DNA of 9,145 bases, from NCBI GenBank assembly GCA_018399915.1, contig JAGYNW010000067.1, positions 1 to 9,145 of the forward strand, in the 5' to 3' direction. Each line of letters begins with the position of its first letter. The first letter of the stretch is position 1. The DNA comes from Candidatus Omnitrophota bacterium (lineage in GTDB: Bacteria > Omnitrophota > Gorgyraeia > Zapsychrales > Zapsychraceae). Under the pieces are notes generated by a model. That model was not told the DNA's origin and ran no database searches. It saw only the letters and a list, made by a program, of their open reading frames with translations. Position numbers and translations under genes: made by a program. Positions 1-6,417 of the stretch are shown piece by piece.

Positions 1-200
1 TTATTATTAATAAAAAAAGTGAATAAAAAAAAATATATAACAAGAAATATTTATTAGAAACATAAAACAAACTGCTGTTCCGTTACCATTAGCTATACGA
101 TTAAAAACTTAAGGCGTGCGCTGTTCCGGCTTGTCTGTTCATTATTAGGGACTTCGCATCAGGAATAACCCTCATAGAATCGAAGCCATGTCCGAAAGTA
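1..200. other. Gene-free AT-rich left edge
   Basis: No reading frame in this stretch looks like protein on either strand, and no tRNA or rRNA segment is recognisable. The first 70 bases are almost entirely A and T, with several A runs, and become more mixed afterwards. The 9-base word GCTGTTCCG occurs twice, at 74-82 and 120-128. An interrupted inverted repeat (GGA-CTTCG at 149-156 against CGAAG plus TCC at 181-193) could form a weak stem. I cannot assign a function; it may be the boundary to the next transcription unit outside the window. Confidence 0.4.
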
Positions 201-202
201 AA

Positions 203-222
203 CCACCTCAAAGAGGTTTTTT
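203..222. terminator. Hairpin terminator after the transporter remnant
   Basis: ACCTC (205-209) and GAGGT (213-217) form a five-pair stem around an AAA loop. On the plus strand it runs directly into six T residues, the classic intrinsic-terminator shape. Read on the minus strand it has an A run before the stem and only a short U stretch after it, so termination there would be weaker. It sits 15-34 bases beyond the stop codon of the transporter remnant, which makes a bidirectional terminator closing that minus-strand operon the simplest reading. No plus-strand gene ending here is visible. Confidence 0.55.
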
Positions 223-236
223 GTTTATTATTTTCA

Positions 237-704
237 TCATAGTTTTCTTTCCACACGCGTGTTCAACAAAGGTAATCGGCTGCCTAACAAAACAGCTACT
301 AAGACAAAAACGAAAGAACCTCCTGATATAAATTTAAAATTAACCCCCTGATCCAACAAAAAACCAAATAAAGCCGGGCTCAAGGCCGTGCTAAAGACCG
401 TAACCGCCGCAAGCATCGCTCTTATCCCGCCTAAATGCTCTATTCCGTAAATTTCTGCTAAAAGCGCCACACTTAAAGGGCTGCTTAACCCCTCGGAAAT
501 CCCTGTTAACATTAAATAGACCGGAGCGATAAAAACTTGATCACTCAAAGTAAGGGCAGCCAAGCCAACGGCAAAGGGAATTAAATAAAAAGGCAACAGC
601 GCTAAAGCGGAAAATTTATCGATAAATTTTCCTCCGGCCAAAGAAAAAAAGTCCGGCCCACCGCATAACCAATGAAAGAAGCCGTAACCCATTCCACCGC
701 CCAT
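237..704 (-). pseudogene. MFS transporter remnant, C-terminal half
   Basis: This frame encodes the last six membrane spans of a major facilitator superfamily transporter, including the loop motif GGKFIDKFS between the first two spans of the half and a late GFLLDQG turn. The first 15-20 residues from the nominal start at 704 are out of frame. The true family sequence just upstream (ANEKAWAVEWVTASFIGYAV, about 660-735) lies in a third frame and rejoins this one at the A7 run 644-650, where one additional base would make the reading continuous into SLAGGKFIDKF. The N-terminal half is the adjacent 718-1077 frame. Substrate unknown; related transporters are broad-range anion or metabolite carriers, but nothing here decides this. 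As sequenced the protein cannot be made whole. Confidence 0.8.
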
Positions 705-717
705 GCTTTTTCATTTG

Positions 718-1077
718 CTAAAATAAGCTGATAAAAAGAAAAGCCGGATTTAACGAAAATCCTGAAAGCAAACATGAAAATATGAGAAGAAAAACCGCGG
801 TTAATGTGTACTGACGCAGTTGGCTTCGGTCTATGATTTTTCCGACAACCGCTAAAGTAAGCCCGCTCATAATGGTTGCTGCACCATAAATCAAACCAAA
901 AGAAAACCGGCTTAAATCGAATTCTTTCAAAATAGCAGGGACATACAAATAAAGCAAAAACGTCTGACCAAAACTGGAGAAAAAGGTTAAACTGAATCCG
1001 AAAGAGATCAATCTTTTATTCTTAAAAAAAACCTGATATATTCCATTAAAAATACTTCTTCTTTGAGCTAAAATCAT
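718..1077 (-). pseudogene. MFS transporter remnant, N-terminal part
   Basis: These 119 residues carry the start of a major facilitator superfamily transporter: span 1 with the family phrase FFSSFGQTFLLYLYVP, span 2, the cytoplasmic loop motif GKIIDRSQLRQY, span 3 and the first residues of span 4 (LNPAFLF). The frame then ends at a stop at 718-720. In the next frame the sequence resumes at YQLILANEKAWAVEWV, which in full-length relatives lies at the end of span 6 and the 6-7 loop. Roughly 100-120 codons covering spans 4-6 are therefore absent, with the junction near the A5/A4 tract 733-742. The start ATG lies 8 bases beyond the methyltransferase stop, with no clear ribosome binding site, so translation was probably coupled to that gene. 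Confidence 0.78.
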
Positions 1078-1085
1078 TTTTTTGT

Positions 1086-1769
1086 TTATTTTTCAAGCAA
1101 AGAAGCACCCAACATTATCAGCCTTCCTTTGATCTCTAAGGAAGAAAATCCTATTTTTCCTTTAAGCCATTCCAAAGTTCTCGGATGATAGAAAAAGACA
1201 TGCGTGGAGTCATCTTTATAATACCATCTTTGAAAATCCATACTTTCGCAATACAGATCCGTCATACAAAACAACATTCCTCCCGGCCTTAAAAGAGAAT
1301 TGAGCCTCCCGAACTCTTTTAAAGGCGAATGAAAATGTTCAATAACCTCACAGCAAACAATAAAATCATACGTGCCTTTAAGTACTTCGGGATTATCCCA
1401 AAAAAAGGGGTCGTATAACGCGACCCTATATCCCTTTTCACGCAAAAGCTTAGTAATCACCGGACCGGTTCCTGCCCCAAAATCAAGGCCTTGATGTTGT
1501 TGCCCGAACTTATCCCTAACCTCTGAAACAACCGGCGCAACAAAATCCTGATACGCAGGGTCTTCGACATCATTATTATGTTCCTCATACCGTTCTTTTT
1601 CTTTAATGGAAGAAAGATAATTTGCCGGGTCAAGAAACACGGCTGAACACCGCGGGCATTGATAATATTTTCTTTCCTTTACGGCTGCCAATGTTTTTGC
1701 TTCCCACGCACACAAAATACATTTTATCAAAATCACCCTTTCGTTCTTTCGCAAAAAAAGAGAGGCCAA
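1086..1769 (-). CDS. Zinc-ribbon class I SAM-dependent methyltransferase
   Basis: A soluble Rossmann-fold methyltransferase of the Methyltransf_23-like group. Two CxxC pairs (residues 17-20 and 38-41) form an N-terminal zinc ribbon. The S-adenosylmethionine loop is LDFGAGTGP (95-103), the acidic strand-2 end is YDP (119-121), followed by YDFIVCCEVIEHF (134-146) and the LRPGG turn (160-164). Family members of about 220 residues with this ribbon are common, and their acceptors are generally unknown. The start is uncertain: TTG at 1769 lies only four bases after AGGAGG, while TTG at 1730, after AAAGGGTGAT, would give the more usual MIKCILC beginning. It is followed within 8 bases by the transporter remnant, so the two were one operon, led by the promoter and structured segment at 1796-2003. 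Confidence 0.85.
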   Translation of the reverse strand: MASLFLRKNERVILIKCILCAWEAKTLAAVKERKYYQCPRCSAVFLDPANYLSSIKEKERYEEHNNDVEDPAYQDFVAPVVSEVRDKFGQQHQGLDFGAGTGPVITKLLREKGYRVALYDPFFWDNPEVLKGTYDFIVCCEVIEHFHSPLKEFGRLNSLLRPGGMLFCMTDLYCESMDFQRWYYKDDSTHVFFYHPRTLEWLKGKIGFSSLEIKGRLIMLGASLLEK

Positions 1770-1795
1770 TCCCCCTCCTAGTCATTTTACACGCA

Positions 1796-1973
1796 AAGCC
1801 AGGCCCTTCACAAAAAAGCGCAGTAATTCTCTCGCATAACAAGTTTGAATTAATGGCCACGGCTTACTTCCCCGCCGAGCCTCTCTTCCTCTGACATTTT
1901 TGAGACCGGTTCGCACCACCTGAAACTATCAATACATCCAAGTCTATTGTCCTGGAAGCCTGGCTCGCAGCCC
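1796..1973 (-). ncRNA. Candidate structured RNA or 5' leader (two rod domains)
   Basis: This gene-free stretch starts just after a strong promoter and folds on paper into two consecutive rods. Rod 1 has nested pairs: CUGCGAGCC (1970-1962) with GGCUCGGCGG (1881-1872, one bulge); CUUCC (1958-1954) with GGAAG (1889-1885); GACA (1951-1948) with UGUC (1896-1893); AGACU (1945-1941) with GGUCU (1907-1903). The first two internal loops are small and purine-rich. Rod 2 pairs AAGCCGUGGCC (1865-1855, one bulged U) with GGCCUGGCUU (1805-1796), ten pairs around a 49-base loop. The methyltransferase ribosome-binding sequence follows at 1779. It could be a riboswitch-like leader of the methyltransferase operon or a free small RNA. 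I recognise no known family; SRP, 6S and common riboswitch cores were looked for without success. Confidence 0.4.
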
Positions 1974-2003
1974 ATCATAACTCATGTGACTAAAGTCTGT
2001 CAA
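1974..2003 (-). promoter_or_regulatory. Sigma70-type promoter
   Basis: On the minus strand TTGACA (2003-1998, perfect consensus) is followed after 18 bases by TATGAT (1979-1974, five of six). Transcription would begin near 1966-1968, at the foot of the rod-like segment, and run into the methyltransferase gene. The promoter lies immediately beyond the radical SAM stop codon, with no terminator visible between them. Confidence 0.6.
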
Positions 2004-2038
2004 TTTTCATAGAATCACGCAAGGCAGGAAAAGGGTAT

Positions 2039-3505
2039 TTAAATATGCTTTTCGCCCTTTACGGCTCCGGCTTCCCATTTATTTACCCCTGCCATCACAT
2101 CCTTGAAGCATAATTTAGCCAATTCATCAAAATCACTCTGCAGAATCCTCTGGATCCGTCCCGGTTGCGAATAAAATTCCCTCATTCCCCACGCTCCAAG
2201 ACGCCCCAGATCTTCCACACTCAAATGCTGGGTAGGGATAACGGGATGTAAAAAATCCCATTGCAACATATCAATATGGTCCGGATCAATCCATCCGCGT
2301 TTTATACCGTCCGCCCAGATAGGGGAACCCGGCGGCGGCGTTAAATAACCGACCCACATCACGTCCGGATCCACCTGATTGGCAAACTCAAAACGATGTT
2401 TGATAATGGCTTCATCATCATACTCAAATCCAATCATGATATCCCCAACAATAGCGATATCATTCGCACGCAGGATCTCAATGGTCTTGTAGATCTGCTC
2501 AACTGATATTCCTTTATCCAATTTCCGCAATTCATCGTCACTGGCCACCTCAATGCCAAAAACCGCCATAAACATGCCTGCCTCTTTCATCAAAGGAATA
2601 TCTTTTTCCAGGCGCACCCAATCACTGGCACAGCCAAGGCTTACCCATTTCATTTCTAAACCCCGCCGAATCTTTTCTTGACAAAATTCCCTGACTCTGC
2701 GCGGGTTCAAATTAAAATTATCCTCCTGTATGACCATCACTCTTGTCCCGAAATCCTTTTCTAACATCTCAACCTCTTCAATAACCCTTTGGGCAGATTT
2801 CGCGCGCCAACGGTTAAAATGATTGAGAGCCCGGGGATCATGCTCACTCCATTCATAACAAAAAGTACATCCATGTGTGCAACCGCGTGAGGTAACAATC
2901 TCGACAAATGGTTTCCAATAAGTGTGCCCTACGTATTTATCCATGGGAAACAGATCATAGGCCGGCAATGGAAGGGAATCCAGATCCTTGATCAATTCCC
3001 GCACAGGCCCAAAAACAATGGAATCTTTTGCGCGCAAAGCCAATCCCGGGATATCACTCAATAAACGGTCCTTTTTCTTCAAGGCCGCCATCAATTCATT
3101 AAAAGTCAATTCCCCTTCTCCCATAATAACAAAATCAATCGCAGGATTATCCTCCAATGTCTTTTGGCTTAAAAACGAATACCAAAGCCCTCCCACTATT
3201 ATCTTCACATCCGGCAGGATCTCCTTGATCGCCGCGGCCGCCTCATTAAAATATTTCTGGACGGCAAACCCTCCATAGGAATGCAGGATATCCCCCAAAA
3301 CAATAACCTCTGGCTGCTTTTCCTGAATTAGGTTAAGCATTTTGTCAAAAGGAATATTGAGGGCCTTGCAGTCCAGCACTTCAGGCTCAATCGTCCCTTG
3401 CGCCCGGGCATAAGCCGCCCAATGCGCGTGCATTTGATTAGGCGCAACATGATGCCCATGCGTTGCCCAAGACCCCAACTGAGGCGTGACAAATAAAACT
3501 TTCAT
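2039..3505 (-). CDS. B12-binding-type radical SAM enzyme
   Basis: A 488-residue enzyme with the two-part architecture of cobalamin-domain radical SAM proteins. Residues 1-165 form a Rossmann-like B12-binding-type domain (KVLFVTPQL start, IVLGD, IIVGGLW, then MGEGELTFNEL at 128-138); the classic DxHxxG motif of base-off cobalamin proteins is absent, as is common in this radical SAM class. The radical SAM core follows, with the 4Fe-4S ligands in RGCTHGCTFC (C209, C213, C216), and then IQEDNF, GIEVASDDELRKLDKG and a PPPGSP segment typical of the group. Such enzymes methylate unactivated carbons or rearrange tetrapyrroles and lipids; the substrate here is not deducible. The chosen ATG at 3505 is preceded by GAGGAGG at ideal distance; an in-frame ATG 21 bases upstream lacks this. 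It lies 43 bases after the TetR gene and is probably co-transcribed with it. Confidence 0.88.
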   Translation of the reverse strand: MKVLFVTPQLGSWATHGHHVAPNQMHAHWAAYARAQGTIEPEVLDCKALNIPFDKMLNLIQEKQPEVIVLGDILHSYGGFAVQKYFNEAAAAIKEILPDVKIIVGGLWYSFLSQKTLEDNPAIDFVIMGEGELTFNELMAALKKKDRLLSDIPGLALRAKDSIVFGPVRELIKDLDSLPLPAYDLFPMDKYVGHTYWKPFVEIVTSRGCTHGCTFCYEWSEHDPRALNHFNRWRAKSAQRVIEEVEMLEKDFGTRVMVIQEDNFNLNPRRVREFCQEKIRRGLEMKWVSLGCASDWVRLEKDIPLMKEAGMFMAVFGIEVASDDELRKLDKGISVEQIYKTIEILRANDIAIVGDIMIGFEYDDEAIIKHRFEFANQVDPDVMWVGYLTPPPGSPIWADGIKRGWIDPDHIDMLQWDFLHPVIPTQHLSVEDLGRLGAWGMREFYSQPGRIQRILQSDFDELAKLCFKDVMAGVNKWEAGAVKGEKHI

Positions 3506-3548
3506 TTCTTCCTCCTCTATCTTCATTCTTTTTCATTTTTTAAAATGA

Positions 3549-4118
3549 TCACTTTCGCAAAAGGATGCCCTGTGACCAAATATCCATAATCGCCTTTAGG
3601 GCTGACTGAAAAGAAACGCCCTCCTTTTCCAGCACTTCCGGTGATATAATACTATTGACCGCGCCCAGATAAGCACGGGCAGCAATGGCAGGATTGATCT
3701 TGCGGAATTCTTTTTTTTGAATCCCTTTTGCGATCAAATTCTCTATTTCCAGAATCTTTTCGGTGCGATAATTTACAAACGCTTCCCACAATTGCGGCAA
3801 TTCATAATTGATATCTTTCAGGAAATGATCAAACCACGGCGCTAATTCTTTCTGCAGATAAAAAATATTTTGGGAAAGGATCTCCAAAGGATCATCCGAT
3901 TGCTTCTCCATTTCCGACTGATAATGATTAATGCGCTTCTTAAGCCGTATTAACAAGCTCTCGGCGATATGAATCTTCCCGGTAAAATATTTGTAGATCG
4001 TGTTCTTACTCATGTGCAAATCCTGCGCGATCTCATCCATAGTCACTTTGCGGTACCCGAATCGGACCATTCGCTTCTCAGCTGCATTTAATATTTTTTC
4101 CTCGATGGAAATATTCAC
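3549..4118 (-). CDS. TetR-family transcriptional repressor
   Basis: A 189-residue regulator of normal TetR length. The N-terminal DNA-binding domain has the family pattern: ILNAAEKRMVRFGYRKVTMD (residues 9-28), then EIAQDLHMSKNTIYKYFTGK (29-48) with the helix-turn-helix and its characteristic IYKYF. The remaining helical domain (about 60-189) is the variable ligand-binding and dimerisation part and gives no hint of the ligand. I chose GTG at 4118, since AAGGAGGGG lies 8 bases upstream; a longer frame reaches 4241 but would place the promoter and palindrome inside the coding sequence. The palindrome at 4148-4173 overlaps its own promoter, implying autorepression. The radical SAM gene 43 bases downstream is the likely target and partner. 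Confidence 0.88.
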   Translation of the reverse strand: MNISIEEKILNAAEKRMVRFGYRKVTMDEIAQDLHMSKNTIYKYFTGKIHIAESLLIRLKKRINHYQSEMEKQSDDPLEILSQNIFYLQKELAPWFDHFLKDINYELPQLWEAFVNYRTEKILEIENLIAKGIQKKEFRKINPAIAARAYLGAVNSIISPEVLEKEGVSFQSALKAIMDIWSQGILLRK

Positions 4119-4147
4119 ACTCAACCCCTCCTTCGGATAAAAACTAC

Positions 4148-4173
4148 AATACTGATTTGGTATTTCTAGTATT
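4148..4173. promoter_or_regulatory. Palindromic operator candidate for the TetR repressor
   Basis: AATACT (4148-4153) and AGTATT (4168-4173) are perfect inverted half-sites separated by 14 bases; a tighter nested pair, AATAC (4148-4152) and GTATT (4160-4164), also exists. The palindrome overlaps the -10 element and covers the predicted start of transcription, the usual position for a TetR operator that blocks its own promoter. Which nested pair is bound cannot be told from sequence. Confidence 0.5.
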
Positions 4174-4198
4174 CTAATGCCAACATTTTTTTTGTCAA
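4171..4198 (-). promoter_or_regulatory. Sigma70-type promoter of the TetR-radical SAM unit
   Basis: On the minus strand TTGACA (4198-4193) is followed after 16 bases by TAGAAT (4176-4171, five of six). The spacer contains a run of A residues. The predicted start near 4164 leaves a leader of about 46 bases to the GTG start of the repressor gene. Confidence 0.6.
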
Positions 4199-4265
4199 TA
4201 CTTTTATTTCCGGGAAGATCTAACAAAAAAAGGGGCGGCAAGGAAGAAGAGCAAAGGTTTAAGAA

Positions 4266-5552
4266 TCAGCTCCTTTTTTTACTCTTCTTCTTTCTCGCCT
4301 TTTTAGAATCATAAAGCGCCTGATCAACTTTGCGGACAAAATCCATTCGATTATGTTTGAAATTTTCATATTCCGCCACGCCTGCACTCGCAGAAACAGA
4401 CTCTTCATTGAACTGAATAGCCTTGATCGCGGTCGTAAGTTTTTCGCCAAAAATTCTGGCTTGCTGAATATCGGTCTCCGGCAAAATAATAATAAATTCA
4501 TCCCCGGCATAGCGGCAACAAATATCTATATCGCGTGTAACCTTTAACATCAGCATACTGATCTCCTTGAGCAAGGCATCTCCGGCCGGATGTCCGTAGG
4601 TATCATTAAAATATTTAAAATTATCTACATCCAGCATTAATAAAGATAAAGTCCGATTATACCGTTTCGCCCTTTCGATCTCTTTATCAATCGCTTGGAC
4701 AAAGTACCTATGATTGTAGAGCCCTGTCAAAGAATCTATTTGGGTCAAATACTCTAACTCCTGGTAATACGTAGCATTTTCAATTGATATCGCGGCCTGA
4801 TGCACAATCCGTGTCAGGATTTTCAAATCCATTTCTCTAAACGCCGCATCTGTCGATTCCGTTAACCGTTTCTCAGTAACACTGATCACACCAACCACTT
4901 CCCGGTGCAAAAGTATAGGAACACTCATAAAGGAATGACTTTTATAACTATGTAACGGCGCCAAGGCGGCAAATTCTGAACTCCTTATGTCCCGCACCAA
5001 CAAAGGCAAACCCTGACTCGCCACCTTTCCCGCAATCCTTTCGCCTAACGCCAATCTTGTATCCCGTATAACATCCGCCTTGACACCGAATGAACCCTTG
5101 ATCACCAGTTCGTTCTTTTGCATATCGATCATCATTAGCGAACACCTTTCAACGTCAAGTAATTTAACGGCCTGATCAATAATAAAATCTATCAACTGGT
5201 TAAGCCTTAAAATAGAACTGATTTCACAACCAATATTTAAAACCTCCTCCAGCTTCTCTTTTTCTATCTGCAGCTCCCTTTGCGATTCAAACAATTTAGA
5301 CTCAACCTCTGTGCGCTTATTAAAATTATAACGCAATCTTAAAACAACAAGGATCCCGATAATGGCCGTTAACGAAGATTCAATAATGGCTTCTTTCCAG
5401 TTTACAGGTGTTTTTGGGGCATTTAATAATAAATAGGGAAGATCCATAATCTCACTGAGCCAACTCACACTGATTAAAAGAAAAAATCCGAGTATCCCCA
5501 AAAGCCAGGGATATTGGTACAAATTGTTTTTAAACAAATCCTGTTTTGCCAT
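4266..5552 (-). CDS. Membrane GAF-GGDEF diguanylate cyclase
   Basis: A 428-residue enzyme predicted to make cyclic di-GMP from two GTP. Two membrane spans (about residues 15-32 and 57-73) are followed by a coiled coil (80-105), a GAF sensor domain (about 112-262) and a GGDEF domain (about 268-420). Diagnostic parts are DSLTGLYNHRYF (273-284), LDVDNFKYFNDTYGHPAGD (307-325) with its metal-binding aspartate, and the active-site loop AGDEF (349-353), an accepted variant of GGDEF. The inhibitory product-binding motif RxxD is present as RDID (340-343), exactly five residues before the loop, so feedback inhibition is expected. The tail is very lysine-rich. AGGAGG precedes the ATG. There is no EAL domain. 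It is last in the histidine-kinase cluster, 115 bases after the 62-residue microprotein gene. Confidence 0.92.
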   Translation of the reverse strand: MAKQDLFKNNLYQYPWLLGILGFFLLISVSWLSEIMDLPYLLLNAPKTPVNWKEAIIESSLTAIIGILVVLRLRYNFNKRTEVESKLFESQRELQIEKEKLEEVLNIGCEISSILRLNQLIDFIIDQAVKLLDVERCSLMMIDMQKNELVIKGSFGVKADVIRDTRLALGERIAGKVASQGLPLLVRDIRSSEFAALAPLHSYKSHSFMSVPILLHREVVGVISVTEKRLTESTDAAFREMDLKILTRIVHQAAISIENATYYQELEYLTQIDSLTGLYNHRYFVQAIDKEIERAKRYNRTLSLLMLDVDNFKYFNDTYGHPAGDALLKEISMLMLKVTRDIDICCRYAGDEFIIILPETDIQQARIFGEKLTTAIKAIQFNEESVSASAGVAEYENFKHNRMDFVRKVDQALYDSKKARKKKSKKRS

Positions 5553-5574
5553 AAATCCTCCTAAAAAGATACTT

Positions 5575-5601
5575 AAGGCAGCCCTGATTCAGGGCCGCCT
5601 T
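5575..5601 (-). terminator. GC-rich hairpin before the GGDEF gene
   Basis: AAGGCGGCCCUG and CAGGGCUGCCUU form a 12-pair stem with a three-base loop on the minus-strand transcript, one pair being G-U. On the plus strand the same position is an A-C mismatch, so the fold fits minus-strand RNA better, although the plus strand has the better T run (5600-5604). It ends about 11 bases before AGGAGG of the cyclase gene. It may be a partial terminator or attenuator that lowers cyclase expression, a processing stem, or a bidirectional terminator. Confidence 0.45.
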
Positions 5602-5667
5602 TTTCAAAAAATTACGTCAATCAATAAATGAACTTACCCGGCATCCGCCTGATAAAATATCTGCTCA

Positions 5668-5856
5668 TTATTTATTTTCACTCTCCTCATTGTCCTCAGC
5701 CCGATCTTCACCCTCTTCCGAGTCGTTGATTTCTTCGCTAATTTCCTCCTCAGGAAGAAAATGTTGCGCGAGCCGGTCTACTTTTTCATTAATAGAAAAA
5801 AGCATACCCACGATCACGACTAAAAAAATCACTAAAACCACGGTTAAAAATATCAT
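5668..5856 (-). CDS. Small single-span membrane protein with acidic tail
   Basis: A 62-residue protein of unknown family. Residues 1-21 are one strongly hydrophobic span (MIFLTVVLVIFLVVIVGMLF), followed by a short amphipathic linker (INEKVDRLAQHF) and a tail of about 28 residues made largely of Glu and Asp. The gene is credible because AAAGGAGG lies at ideal distance before the ATG. It stands between the histidine kinase (78 bases upstream) and the cyclase gene. The inferred topology is an anchored N terminus and a highly charged soluble tail, which could contact a signalling partner or ions. No function can be assigned from sequence. Confidence 0.75.
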   Translation of the reverse strand: MIFLTVVLVIFLVVIVGMLFSINEKVDRLAQHFLPEEEISEEINDSEEGEDRAEDNEESENK

Positions 5857-5880
5857 ATCCGTCCTCCTTTTGAATTGATT

Positions 5881-5898
5881 AACGGCTCAACAGCCATT
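5881..5898 (-). other. Small hairpin before the 62-residue gene
   Basis: AAUGGCU and AGCCGUU form a seven-pair stem with a GUUG loop on the minus-strand transcript, including one G-U pair that would be an A-C mismatch on the plus strand. It lies about 10 bases ahead of the ribosome binding site and is not followed by a U run, so it is not a normal terminator. It resembles in placement the hairpin before the GGDEF gene. Confidence 0.35.
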
Positions 5899-5934
5899 TA
5901 CTTAGATCTCTTGTTATTACAAAAACAGAAAGCA

Positions 5935-6417
5935 CTAACTGTGTTTAAAAGGTAAAGTTATTGTGAATGTCGTCCCCCGACCCTGTTCGCTGGCAACCGC
6001 AATGGTGCCACCATGATTCTCAATCAGCCCCTTACAGACAAAAAGCCCCAATCCCACTCCGGTGTTTTTCTTTGTGCTAAAAAACGCATCAAAAATATGC
6101 GCAATATCCTCTGAAGCTATGCCTTTGCCATTATCTTTAACCTCAATCAGAATCGCATCCTCTGTGGCGGTTGTGGTAAACCAGATCTTGCCTTTTTTAA
6201 TAATACTTTCCGAGGCATTCAGGATAAGGTTCAATATCACTTGATGCAATTGCCTCTCCCAACCCAAGATCTCAGGTAAATACGATTGCAAATGTAAATC
6301 CAAAGCCACATTTTTTATCTTTAACTGATTATTTATAAATTTGACAATCTTCCTGATCAGTCCATTGATATCAATCGGTTTTTTCTCATTTTCAGAGTAC
6401 TTATAAATATCAAGCAA
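5935..6417 (-). CDS. Histidine kinase, catalytic part (frameshifted from 6357-8129)
   Basis: This frame holds the end of the dimerisation helix and the complete ATP-binding domain of a sensor histidine kinase: the N box HQVILNLILNASESI, the G1 box DNGKGI, the F box IFDAFFSTK and the G2 box GVGLGLFV, ending in GTTFTITLPF. The nominal start at 6417 is not a real one; in-frame family sequence (KNITRIAEIVAQLLDIYKYS) extends upstream to the T7 run at 6449-6455, where it meets the reading frame of the N-terminal part. One extra base there would give a single protein of about 731 residues from 8129 to 5935. As sequenced, the kinase lacks a continuous link between phospho-acceptor and ATP domains. 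Confidence 0.88.
   Translation of the reverse strand: MLDIYKYSENEKKPIDINGLIRKIVKFINNQLKIKNVALDLHLQSYLPEILGWERQLHQVILNLILNASESIIKKGKIWFTTTATEDAILIEVKDNGKGIASEDIAHIFDAFFSTKKNTGVGLGLFVCKGLIENHGGTIAVASEQGRGTTFTITLPFKHS

Noticed and set aside
74..128. Direct repeat GCTGTTCCG, two copies
   Set aside because: Only nine bases and two copies, with no matching flanks; too weak for an attachment site or repeat family, and no CRISPR-like spacing continues.
252..261. Ten-base palindrome ACACGCGTGT near the end of the transporter remnant
   Set aside because: It lies inside former coding sequence, is short, and has no associated promoter.
1630..1860. Minus-strand frame overlapping the start of the methyltransferase
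   Set aside because: It overlaps real zinc-ribbon coding sequence in another frame, and its product shows no family pattern.
1796..1973. Identity as SRP RNA or 6S RNA
   Set aside because: Size and rod shape are suggestive, but the conserved SRP helix-8 loop pattern is absent and no 6S-type central bubble sequence was recognised.
1850..1978. A 42-codon minus-strand frame starting MMGCEPGF inside the gap before the methyltransferase
   Set aside because: No ribosome binding site; it begins inside the -10 element and overlaps the nested helices. The sequence looks better explained as structured RNA.
2988..3278. Plus-strand open frame
   Set aside because: It lies wholly antisense to the conserved radical SAM gene and encodes nothing recognisable.
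4259..4510. Second minus-strand frame in the end of the GGDEF gene
   Set aside because: Out-of-frame shadow of the conserved GGDEF domain.
5553..5667. Cyclic di-GMP riboswitch before the GGDEF gene
   Set aside because: The conserved aptamer core was not found here or in the other gaps; only a simple hairpin is present.
5690..5878. Plus-strand frame opposite the 62-residue microprotein
   Set aside because: It is Ser-rich only because it mirrors the acidic tail; it has no ribosome binding site, while the minus-strand gene has an ideal one.
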